The notes beneath the pieces were generated by a model that saw nothing but the letters and a program-made list of their open reading frames with translations, searched no databases and was not told where the DNA came from. A stretch of DNA of 64,000 bases from Odontesthes bonariensis (Eukaryota > Chordata > Actinopteri > Atheriniformes > Atherinopsidae): positions 32,485,466 through 32,549,465 of the forward strand of contig NC_134508.1 in assembly GCF_027942865.1 (NCBI RefSeq), written 5' to 3'. Below, one piece after another: positions 45,753-56,800 of this stretch (positions are counted from its first letter, which is position 1; each line of letters starts with the position of its first letter). A program made the translations under genes and the position numbers.

Positions 45753-46831
45753 TTGCTAAGGTATCATGTTGTCCATTCTGTTTGACCCTCTGACCCATGA
45801 TATCCTGGTGGCGGTGTTGCAGCATGTTATGTGCAGGGACAGCAGCAGTGGAGGGGCTTCCTTCCACTTCCACAAAGTAAAACCAGCAATAGTTTCACTC
45901 AAGTAAAAAGCTTTGGTTGAAAAACTAAAGTTACCAATTTTATGACAAAACAACAAAATTGCACAGAAAATACAGTACATGTTCACATGCACACGTCACA
46001 CCCACACAATTGTAGGCTTGTAAGAACAGGGATGTTTTGAATGTAGACACAGTAATGGACCTCACATCAGCAGCTAGTTTTTTTTTTTTTTTCTCCCTTA
46101 AATCTGGACCACAGTCACTGAAAGCAGCCATGGCAGATTTTGATCCAATTCTGTGTACAACCAAAAGATCTGCATTTGGTGACCTGAGAGACCCTGATCG
46201 ATTTATACGTAGCTTTAAACATCTAATGAAATTGAATTATGAACTTGTGAAAGCAGGTGGTTAAAATGTTTTATGTTTGTGTAAAGTGCAAGAATGTAGC
46301 CGGCAGGTCTGAGTTAGTCTTTTTTTTTAAAACCCATCTGTCTGCACTGTTGAAAAATCAGCAAATGTTCTTACTTTATTGAGAAAATAATAAGGAAAAA
46401 ATTATATTCTCGGTTTTCCAGAGACCACAGCGATCACTTTAGTAGTCAGACTAAACTGGCAAAAAAAAAAAAAAAAACGTCACCCACAAGCATCTGGCAT
46501 GTATCTTAATTAGGAACAGGAATAATCAATCATTTCATTTGGAGTAAGCTGCAAGTATTTTTGCCTCAGTAAAACCAGACAAGCTATTTCTTTCATGAAA
46601 TATTACAAAATGAATGTATCCCACTGTAATGTGTGACGGTTTACTGACGCCAGACTACAAGCAAATATGATCATGTTAAAGACATTTGTTTGAGCTTATT
46701 TTGGGCAGATACTGTGTTTGGCAATTGGCTGTGTCGAGTGTGTGTTCAGTCGCATGCCTAAAAACATAATCCTTAAGGTGGGTATGCAAGGTCCCTTTGT
46801 TCAAAACACAGCCTTACTGACAGCAGATCCT
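45753..46831. other. intergenic, 5' of the ikbip-like gene
   Basis: No supported exon. A + strand frame at 46,130-46,263 (starting MADFDPILCTTKRS) is open but has no recognised similarity or splice context. Confidence 0.45.
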
Positions 46832-46839
46832 CACAGTAC

Positions 46840-47009
46840 CAGTGTTAATTTCGTCAGCTTTTTTTTAATTTAGTCTTAGTCACAATGTCGAAAATCAATT
46901 TTAGTCATATTTTTATTTTCTGGAAGCAATTTTGTGCATCATCGTCACGGGAAAAAGGAGCGTTAACGAAATATTTTCGTCATCGTCCTGGTTGACGAAA
47001 TTAACACTG
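46840..47009. mobile_element. short hAT-type MITE, 170 bp
   Basis: Terminal inverted repeats are CAGTGTTAATTTCGTCA (left) and, inverted from the right, CAGTGTTAATTTCGTCA: 17 of 17 bases identical. The perfect 8-bp target-site duplication is CACAGTAC at 46,832-46,839 and 47,010-47,017. No coding capacity. High identity of the ends suggests relatively recent insertion. Confidence 0.93.
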
Positions 47010-47017
47010 CACAGTAC

Positions 47018-47683
47018 ACTAAAAATATTCTCTATAACATTCAACTCGCTAATAAACTTTAGGTATGATTGTTGTGAGCATGGACACAGTAACTTTACTT
47101 AGACACAGAATCAAATTTGCCTCATAAATGTTAGCTACAATCGTTATATAGATGGTTGTTTAATTTTTGGTAAGTAAGCTTTCAAGATGATTGAAACCTC
47201 AACTGCACTGCGTGTGTTGATTTGGCTGTTGCGATGATTTCTGTATACCTATCATGTTAACATACATTTTGAATTTCCAGTTTTATTTGGACTAACAAAC
47301 AGATATGCATTCACACAGTTATAAGAATGTAGCCGCCGATAACCCGCCAGACAACCTTTGAATATGCTCTGGGTGATTGGATCTGAATGTGCCTTCCTTA
47401 GTATGTTCGCACCTGTTTGTAGCACCGGTCGCTTGTAATCGGATAAGGCAGGATGCATGCTCGCACGCATTCATTCCTAGTATCTCACAAACTGATTTGT
47501 AAGTCATTCACAAACTTGCTCTCTCATGTATCAGGCTACATTTATACCTGAAGGAAGAATTGCTTTGTGTTTCTGTTTTGTTTCAGAGCTACTAAGCATT
47601 GATTTGAACAGATGCAAAACAAAACAATGAAACATGTTTTTTTGTGTGTGACCACATTATCAGCAGTTGGAAGCATCTTTTTG
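47018..47683. other. intergenic, 3' of igfn1
   Basis: AT-rich with no supported exon. Confidence 0.45.
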
Positions 47684-47689
47684 TTTATT
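47684..47689 (-). terminator. candidate poly(A) signal of igfn1
   Basis: TTTATT on the + strand is AATAAA on the minus strand, 137 bases past the predicted stop. A short 3' UTR is implied. Confidence 0.45.
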
Positions 47690-47825
47690 TGTATAGTTTA
47701 AACACTTAAGCATCACAGTAGTGTGAAAAGGAGTCATTTCAAATCCATACAAGTTGGTGCAATGAATTCAAAATGCAGTGAGGATTCTGTTGTTTCAGGC
47801 TCAGTCCAGCCGCCACAGCTCCACT

Positions 47826-47830
47826 TCACT
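47826..47830 (-). CDS. igfn1: igfn1 stop codon exon
   Basis: After the Ig exon ends in phase 1 (G), the acceptor TTTCTTTGTAG is followed by AGTGA, making GAG then TGA. Only one and a bit codons of this exon are coding, so the protein ends LSVRE. Retention of the preceding intron would instead add a short tail before a stop. Confidence 0.7.
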
Positions 47831-50800
47831 CTACAAAGAAAAACATTTTAGCTGCACACTATGGAATCAAATGTTTACATTGGAAACTTTAGGAATTTGA
47901 AAACCATTGTGATACCTCTGACACTGAGAGTCATAGCTGACTCTGCCGTCCCCAGTTTGTTCTCTATGATGACTTTGTATTCTCCAGTGTCTTTAGGTCC
48001 CACCCGTAGTATGAGCAAGGAGCAGACTCCACACACGTTTGTGACGTGGTAGTTGGTGTTTGTGTTGAGGCTGATATTGTTGCGGTACCATGTCACACGT
48101 GGAGTGGGATCACCCTTTACTGCGCAGCTCATGTAGCATTCGTACCCTTGAGGAGCTGTGCGCCTCTTTAGGGGAACAATAAATGATGGGGGAAACTCAA
48201 AGTCCAGGGATTTAATCTGCGGCACGTTTACTTTGAACTTCCCTGAAACATAAAGAAATACAGTTAGTTTATTGTCATAAAAAAAAAGGATTACTAAGTC
48301 CTAAATTTCAAGAAGTGGCCTGAAAAGTTTCTCTTCATTTTAACATGAAGTCAAAATGGGAATCTGAGACGCAGCAGCCTGTGTGTATTGTCAACAATAA
48401 CATTGGGCCTCATGCAAGAACATTTTCGTATTTTTATTCTAAATTTCTCTCACTTTTTTCGTAAGAAGGTCTCGTACGAACACGCCACGTCAGATTCAAC
48501 AAGCGCTTCGGAAAAAGAGTGTAAACGACCTGCGTAAATAATGAATCACACTCGTGCGTATCTAAGTTCACGTGCACGAGGATAATAGATTTGCATACTC
48601 CACGCCCTAAATTATACCATATAAGGATGTGCTTCCTCGCTCCTGTGCCAGGAAGTGTTGAGTCATGAGAATGGCATCAAGGCGCTAAAAGAACAACTTT
48701 ACGGGCTCTGAGATTGAAGTTCTGTTTTCAGAGATCCAAAAAGGAAAATCTGTCATTTTTAGCAGTGTCAGCAGTGGAATTTACGGGACCTGCTAAAGCG
48801 AAGAAATGGGAAGCAATTACGAGTGCTGTTAATTGTCACCTGTAGTTCTTAATATCACCGAAATAAAAAATAAATGGTTTGATATGAAAATGGCTTAAAA
48901 AAAAAAACGTCTCGCCATGGGCAGGCGATCGATGACTGCAACTAAAGTCGTGCAATCAATTGTTGCCTCATCATGATGGCTCTTTGATGGGACGGTCCAT
49001 GAGGGGTATCGAGACACACCCACCTGGCCTTCAGCTCAGTGCGCTCCACGACAGCACGGGTGTTTTGATGCGTATGTGTCTCGTGCTCCAATTATGATTG
49101 GCAGTCCAGCCACGGGATGAAAGTCCCTCTTAATTTGTACTTGTTGGACAGCAGTTTATGGGAATTTGATGTACCATGGGTGATAAACTGATGAGAGCTT
49201 TGATGACCAAGGGGAGCGCACGACTCACAGAGGACTGGGACACCCCCGATCTGTCTCCAATCTCCCTCTGAAAGGTTCCAGTGGCCAAAAATCCAAGGGT
49301 GGTGAGAACCTGGGCGTGTGTGGAATTGGGTTTGATCGGCGTGTTTCTCTCTGGAGTTGTGGCTCTAGCAAGCTGCATATTAGCAGCAGCACAGTCCTTG
49401 GGAATCTTAATCGCGATGTCAGCCATTTGTCTGTCTCCACACGCTCTCTTCCAAGAGCCTGACGCACTAAGGCATCCAAAAGTAGGAAGACAGCCGCTGG
49501 TTACTACTTCCCATTGACCTTGTTATAAACAGATTCAAATGAACCTTCAATTAGTGCATAATTTAAGTCAAACAGAATGTCAGCATCATTATGGGGTATA
49601 ATGTATATATTTATTTATGTTTTCTTCAAAGTAATTAAATATACAATCCATTAGTCAAGCAAACTTGATTTGAATAACAGCGGACTATTCTACGAAACTC
49701 CTACGACAGGTCTGGATCACTCGTAAATTCTGTTCGTACCTGAAAGAAAACGTAAAATACGAAAAGATTGGTGAATGCGCAAATTCTCTTAAATCACTCG
49801 TACGCATGACTTAAGAACAAATCTGTGCGTACGAACGGTTCTTGCATGAGGCCCATTATTTGTGGTAGTTTATGTTTTGATCCTAAAAATAAAACAATTT
49901 CACGCATTTTGTTATCTAAGGTCATGGTAATTCTCTGCTTGGTCTTTGTCTGGCTTTCTTTAGTTTAACCAGATTGATTATGGATTTTCAGAAAAAGGAG
50001 CGCACATTTCCTAAAGCTGCTTTCTGTTACATATATTTTGCAAATTTCCTCTTGGTGGTTCTTAATCTTGAGCCTATGAAAATGAATCTCCCTCTGAAAC
50101 TGTACTAGCTGCTCTGACATTGTGAATGGTCTGTTTACAGTGTTGGTAATTCTCACTGGCCTCCTCTGAACTTGTACTGTAGAATTTCTATAGTTAATGG
50201 ACTCACATGGTCCGCTCTGTTCCTGGTCTGTGGGGTTACCCCGTCTGTTTCCATGCACAAGCCCTCTGATTTCTTTTTTAAAAAAATGTGAAAACTCTGT
50301 TTCTCTTTAGAGGTTCCCAGTTTTTCAACCTCATATATTTACCTTGATAGAAAATATTTTTCTATGAATAAAATATCAATTTAATCATATACATTTTATA
50401 TTTTTTGACGCTTATGGAAATTTGCAGTCTCTAGAGGTGTGAGTTTGTTAATGAGTTAATACTTCACTAAAGTCAGTGATTAGTGTCAGTGAAACTTTGA
50501 AGGTGAGAACTGAATTTAGCACAAACCTTTTTCCTTTTTAATTGCAAATGCAGGAGACTCAGAAGGTGCTGAAAGGCCCATGTCGTTCTTAGCAAACACC
50601 CTGAAGTAATACTCCCGTCCGGGCATAATGTCGACAGCTGTGAACTTATTATTGAAAAGGTTATCTCCCACTGTCCTCCAAGTGCGTTTGAAGGAGTCCC
50701 GCTTGGATACCATGTAGTGTAGCCTGTCATCTCTCTTTTCATCTGGTGAGGGAGCCCAGCAGAGAGTCACTGTTCCTGGGATGTTCTGATCCAACTCTAT

Positions 50801-53800
50801 GGGACCCGGAGGATTAGGATCATCTAGAAAAAGATTTAGTGGCAGAAATGTACCGACATCACAGGGTTTGGTTATTGATTTTAAATCTAGGTTTCACCTT
50901 TTTAAAATCTGGGTTGGAAATATAAGCCTGTCGGCATATTACAGACTTCTAAGAATGACATTTTAACCCAGTAATGACAGCAGAGTGATGGCTGCAGACA
51001 GTTTGCATCAGTGAGTTTGGTTGGTGGAAAAATAGATTTTTAAAATGTTTTTTTTTTTAAACGGTAAAAGGTAGTGTAGTAGCACTTTCCACAATCAAAA
51101 ATGAAGTGGTACTTATCTGGGGGGGCTCAGTAGGGTTTCAATGCGTGTCCACGAAAAACATCAATCACTGCATGCCGTCATCTTTATGCTTGTTTATTCC
51201 AAGGACTCAAGGTTTCATTTAACTCAAAACAAACATTTCATTTTCTCACGATCGAAAAGATTGCTGCGTGAAACTCCCCCGGATTCTCAATGCGGAACTA
51301 AATCACTCCCTAACATATATCACCTTTGCCTCTACATGGCTCGCCGTGGCCAAACCCATCTCCCTCCTACTCCGCCCACGAGCGCAGGAAACAAAACCTA
51401 GGCAGCAATGCAGTCTATACAGGTAGGAAGGTTCATTTAACATTAAAGTACTGTTCAGAAATATCTGTTTAGTTTGACAAGTTTTAATCATTAAAAAAAT
51501 ACTTAGATGTGGAAATCAACTTTAATTTTAAAATCAGTTGTGTGTGTATAAAAGTAATCTCAACTTTAAGTCTACTCTAGCTTTTTAAGAGCTTTTAGCC
51601 GCATTGTGTTGCTATTATTCTCAGGTAATTACAACTGAGCTTGTTCACTAATGAAGAAAGAAATGCAGCTGAAAAAACTAGTAAGGTCACAGAGTTGAGA
51701 TGAATCTTTTCAAAGTGTCACTTTTGTGTCTTGCCTGTTTATCGTAGCTGTGTTTCTCCACATTACCATTTTTGATGTTTTTTAAATTCATTACCGTCTG
51801 AAAATGAGGAATACAGAAACATTTCAATGAATCGTGGCTGGCAATGAAAAATAATGAAATATTGACGTTTTGCTTAAATTTGTTTCAACTTGAATATAGG
51901 ATGTCTAGGGACAGATAATCTGATTAACAGTCATAATGTACATTTCTATATTGCATATTTAATTACAACTGTATCTAACTGATTTAATCTTAGATTGCAG
52001 TGATAAGCCTCAACTTTAACACAGGACCTCTGGGGATGTGTTTGTGATGTGGGAGGCGGAGGGGTGGGACCATGCTGTTGCTTGATCAAATCGAGATCTT
52101 GGAAGTTTTACGGCGGGTGTCAACATTTTTAGGCCAAAAAAATTTACACCTGTATTTTCAGAGAGATTGTCAATTATCTGTATATATCAGTATTACGGTG
52201 CTAATAATTGTACCATAGAAAACAAACACTATAGAATACACTGTCAACTATTGTCAGCAGATTACGTTGGTTTTCTTCTCTCCCACTGTCTCTGCTCTCA
52301 TATGCTGTATTTCAGTACACCCGACTTCCTTATGAAACCATTCATATCTAAACTTTTTCTTCTTTTGTTATTAGAAAAACACATTGAGTCAGAAGTAATG
52401 AAAATTGCATTGGTTCCTGATTATCGCAGCAGTAATGATCAATCACTCTGAACAGTGGAATTCACCTGTAACTCTGATTTCAACATTGAAGCTTTCCTGT
52501 CCAACAAGGTTCTGCACAGTAATGGTGTAGATGCCACTGTCTGACCTCTCAGATGTGGGAATTAACAGTTGAGAACCTTTATCAGAGTTGGTAATAGTTA
52601 CGCGTTTGAGCACTGGAATACCATCCTTTACCCAGGATATTTCAGGCAGTGGGCATGCCTGAATACAATAAAGAAAATACTAAATTAATGTTTCTCATGA
52701 TGATGCTGAAATGGTTGCACAATAAAACAAAACCTTCAGTGAACCCTGCAGCTGTGGCACAAAACAACGTACCTCAAAGTTGATGTTGAGACGAACAGTG
52801 TTCCCAGACCTCACCACCATAAAGGTCTTCATGTTTTGGCCTTTAAATTTTGGCCTTACTGTGAATCAAATTTAGATTAAAATGTTTAAATTACTTTTTT
52901 ACAACTTTGGAAACATTATGATAGTTTGATATTATTCCTATCTTTTATGGTTATCTTCTGGTCTCGTGTATGGAGAATCTAATCCTGTGTAAAGCTGATG
53001 CAGGAATGAGATGAGGACATTCACTAATTACAGGAATATAGTTCCATTTGCAACCCTTTGTTTATTGTTATTCACTTCGCTCCAGATGCACCAGCTGGCC
53101 AATATCGCATGGCTTTCTTCATGGCGCTCTCATACTGGGGTATGTTTATATCCCACAGTCCTTGAAACGAATGACTCACACAGTGGCTTGATGAAATTAA
53201 CAAATGGCTGCAGTCCATGTCCAAATTCACACACAGTCAGGCTGCTTGTGCAAGTATGTTTTAGAAAGTCTGGCTAAAAATCAATAAAAAAACGTGTCAG
53301 TTTGATATTTGAAATTAGTGTTGCAGTTTGTTCTTGTTGTGCTGTCAAACATCCTTTTAGACCGTCAACACTCTACTTTCAAGACCCCCTGTTATTAAAC
53401 CACATACTGAAAAGCACTCTTGCAGTTTCATTTAACTTTAATTGGCTCAATTCCTTACCTGGAGGTGGCATGGTGATTATATATTTGTCAAAGCCCTGAG
53501 GTTCTCCATCGCCTCCATAATTTGTGGCAGTTACTCTCACCCAGTATGTGGCCATTGCCTTGAGGCCAAGCACATTGTAGGAAGTCAGAGTAACTGGGAT
53601 GGCGTTGCAGCGGGTCCATTCCAGGCACTCCATTGGTCTGATCTCCACATAGTAACCTTGGGCTTCATCTTCTACTCCCTTCACTTCCTTTGGCTTCGTC
53701 CAAGCCAGTGAAAATGTAGTGTAACTGGAGGATGTTAATTTGAGGTCTGTCACTTTTCCTGGAGGCTCTGAAATGACAGCAACAAGCATTGTTGTTTTAT

Positions 53801-56800
53801 ATTACACAAGGAAATTGAGACAATTGTGCTCGCTTTTAAGGATGATTTGTGCTGTTTTCTGTGAGCAAACAAAACTGAATGAAAATGCAGCAACGTTGTG
53901 TGATTGACTCACTCATTGGATCTCTTGCTGTAACTGTTTCACATGGAATACTGGCATCTCCAGCACCAGACAGGTTGATGGCAGATACTCTAAATTGATA
54001 TGCTGCACCCTCAAAGACATCTTTCACAGCATACTTTGTGTCTGCAGGAAAAGGTGCAGTAGGCATGATATAACTCCATCTCCGTTGAAGTGTGAAGATG
54101 CTTTTATTTTCACAATGTGGCACGATCACACTTTAACTGGGTATTCCCTCAGCTTGCTCTATACCTGTAATTGGCCCCTTTTGGTTTACAAGGCTCCAGT
54201 AATTTGTGCCTGTCTTGTTCTTTTCCAAATTGTATCCAACTATTTTGGTCCCTCCAGTGTCACATGGAGCACACCATGACAGATTGATGCAGTCTTTAAA
54301 GGCACTGACCACTTTGGGTGCTGTTGGTGGTCCAGGATAACCTGTGGGGTGGAGGAATGAAATAGAAAATTGAAAATAAAAATGCTGCTTTGCTACATTT
54401 CTCCCTTGTTAGGTTTATCATATCCAAAATGAAAACATATACAGAACTTCACTGCAATCCACTAAACTGCAACATTTCCCAGTTGTCATTGGGCAAGAGG
54501 CAGGGTACATCCTGCATGAACCATTCATGCTCAAATTTGATTGGCTCAAAGTGCAGAACCTGAAAGTGTCATCAGTGGTGGGGCCTTGAGAAGCCTTTTT
54601 TATTTATTTTTTAAATGGCAATTTGCCATTTTTATGGCCCCAATTAGAAACTTACGTAATACACCAGCTGCTATGTCCTCTGTCTGCAGGTAATCGCTGA
54701 TCCCCTCTGCATTCTTGGCTCTGATCTGATAGCAGTATCTCCTTCCAGGGTCCACATCTGAATCTTTGTAACTCGGGCTCCCTGGGATTTCTCCCAGATT
54801 TGACCATTTATTTCGCCCCAGTTGTTGACGTTCTATGGTGTAGTTTGTGATTGGACATCCACCATTGTCTTTTGGTGGTTTCCATTTGAATTCAACAGAT
54901 GTTACACCACTTTCCATTATGTCCACAGGGCCCTGTGGTGGGGTTGGTTTGTCTGTGGACAAATGAGAAGAGTTCATAGAATGCTGAAAACAAAAAGCAT
55001 TTATCTATTTACATGCAATACATCGTGTGAGGTAATATCAGAAGTGACAAACTCTTATTGTCAACCTACCCAGTACAATGAGTTTTGAAACTGCTTCTAG
55101 TGTACCGTATTCATTTTTGATTTTGATTTTGACATCTCCACGATCTTTCCTTTGACACTTTGTGAGGCGAAGTTGGCCTTCAGTCTCTGATGTCTCAATC
55201 TTCACACTGGTGGCAGGCAAAAGCTCGTCGTCATCCTTGTACCACTGTATTGTCATCGGTGCTCCACCTGAGAATGGCATCTTCCATTCAGCATTTTCAC
55301 CTGCCTTTATAATGACTGGCTTCGTGAATTTTCCAAAAGCATCAGGGTCGAGTTTAGGTGGGTCTGTAATGTTAGAAAGGAAAAAAAAAAAAAGGTTTTG
55401 TTCAAAAGTCTGAGTTGTATCATTGATACATTTTCCAAAGTTTTATTCTAACCTTGAATGTTAAGTGTTGCCTCTGATTTTCGCCCTTCAGCTTCAAAGC
55501 GGTACACAGCTGTATCATCTTTTTTACAGCAGTTAATTGTCAAAGTGTGACAGGCTCCATCTTTGATGATCTCAACCCCCTCCCCACCTGTTAGCTTGTC
55601 AGATAAAAAACATTCAAGATGCATTTATGTGAAATTACAATTGAATTGTTTGATGAGGGAAAGTATAAAATATTGATCTCTGAGAAATGAACAAATGTGA
55701 TTAATTACAGAATTTCTCTACACTAGCCTTCCTGGCATAGCGGACTTACCAGCTTCCCATTTTTATACCAGCATCCCTCTGAAGCCTCACTGCTTAGTTT
55801 GCAGGATAGCTCTGCTCGATCACCAACATTTGCAACCGTATCTGACAGCCCACAGACAAACTGAACCCCTTTATCTGCAAATGGAAATATTACAATAATC
55901 AAAATTGTTTGGCCACATGACGAATTAGATAAAATTAAATTTATATTTTAAAAACAAAGTTGGAGACCAAACGTGTACAAATTTAGGATATAAAGGTCCA
56001 TCTTCACTACAACGTACTCTCCTCATTACAGCAGGTCTCTCTAGTGGTTAGCATGCAGGCTTGCAGAATATTAATAATGAATTCTGCTTATTGTGACTAA
56101 TGTGATTTCAAAAAATCCAAAAGCCCCTTAATATTTGAAATTTCTGAGGACTATCCCATCAGAGCTTTCTGGATTTACAACTTGCTTAGAAAGACATTAC
56201 AGGCATTGTCCTTTGCTTTGAATATACAGTTTTAGTTTAAAACAAATTTTATTTTATACAACCCCAATTTAAAAATAAGAACCTGAAGACTGAGGTCATG
56301 TAGAAGTGAGTTTTTTTTTTTGTTTGTTTATTGGACTTTTTATTAAACCCTGAAATGATTCTCCTTTCATTTCTATTATATTTTTCTTTTTCATCAAAAT
56401 ATTGCTACTCTGACTCTGCTTCTCTCAGATGCTCTTTTTATATCCAGTTATGTTACTAACCTGTTGCTAGTTAACCTAGTTAGTTGCAACATGTTCTCCT
56501 GCTGTTCTTTTTGGTACCATTTACGGTTTCAGCCTTAATTTTTTTGCCATCAAAATCAGGATTAGTTAATATTTTTCATGAATTAGAAAACACATCAAAT
56601 GTATCATTACATGTTACTATGTCATGTCAAAAAAATATCAATTTATATTTCCAAATCGTAGCATTCTGCTTTTTATTTATGAGCATCCCAGCTTTTTGTA
56701 AACTGGGGTTGCACACATCTCAGTCCATCTATTTCCTTCGTTGGCCATTTCCTTCTCTGTGGTAGAAATCTTTCTAGTGTAACTATAGCCCCTTTCGCAC

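Larger units (their letters stand above)
48405..49854. mobile_element. PIF/Harbinger transposon relic, 1,450 bp
   Basis: Perfect 17-bp terminal inverted repeats GGGCCTCATGCAAGAAC, with a 3-bp ATT duplication at 48,402-48,404 and 49,855-49,857. Two typical Harbinger genes are still visible as fragments on opposite strands: a Myb/SANT-like protein on + (about 48,690-48,900) and a HARBI1-type transposase on - (about 49,130-49,500). Both are broken. The CGTACGA words near the two ends give subterminal similarity. Confidence 0.92.
48243..50526 (-). other. igfn1 last large intron, hosting a PIF/Harbinger relic
   Basis: About 2.3 kb, of which 1.45 kb is the inserted transposon. The rest is AT-rich. 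Confidence 0.65.

Noticed and set aside
46037..46264. + strand frame ending RFIRSFKHLMKLNYELVKAGG
   Set aside because: Tempting as a small gene, but no known family, no splice context and a T-run at its start.
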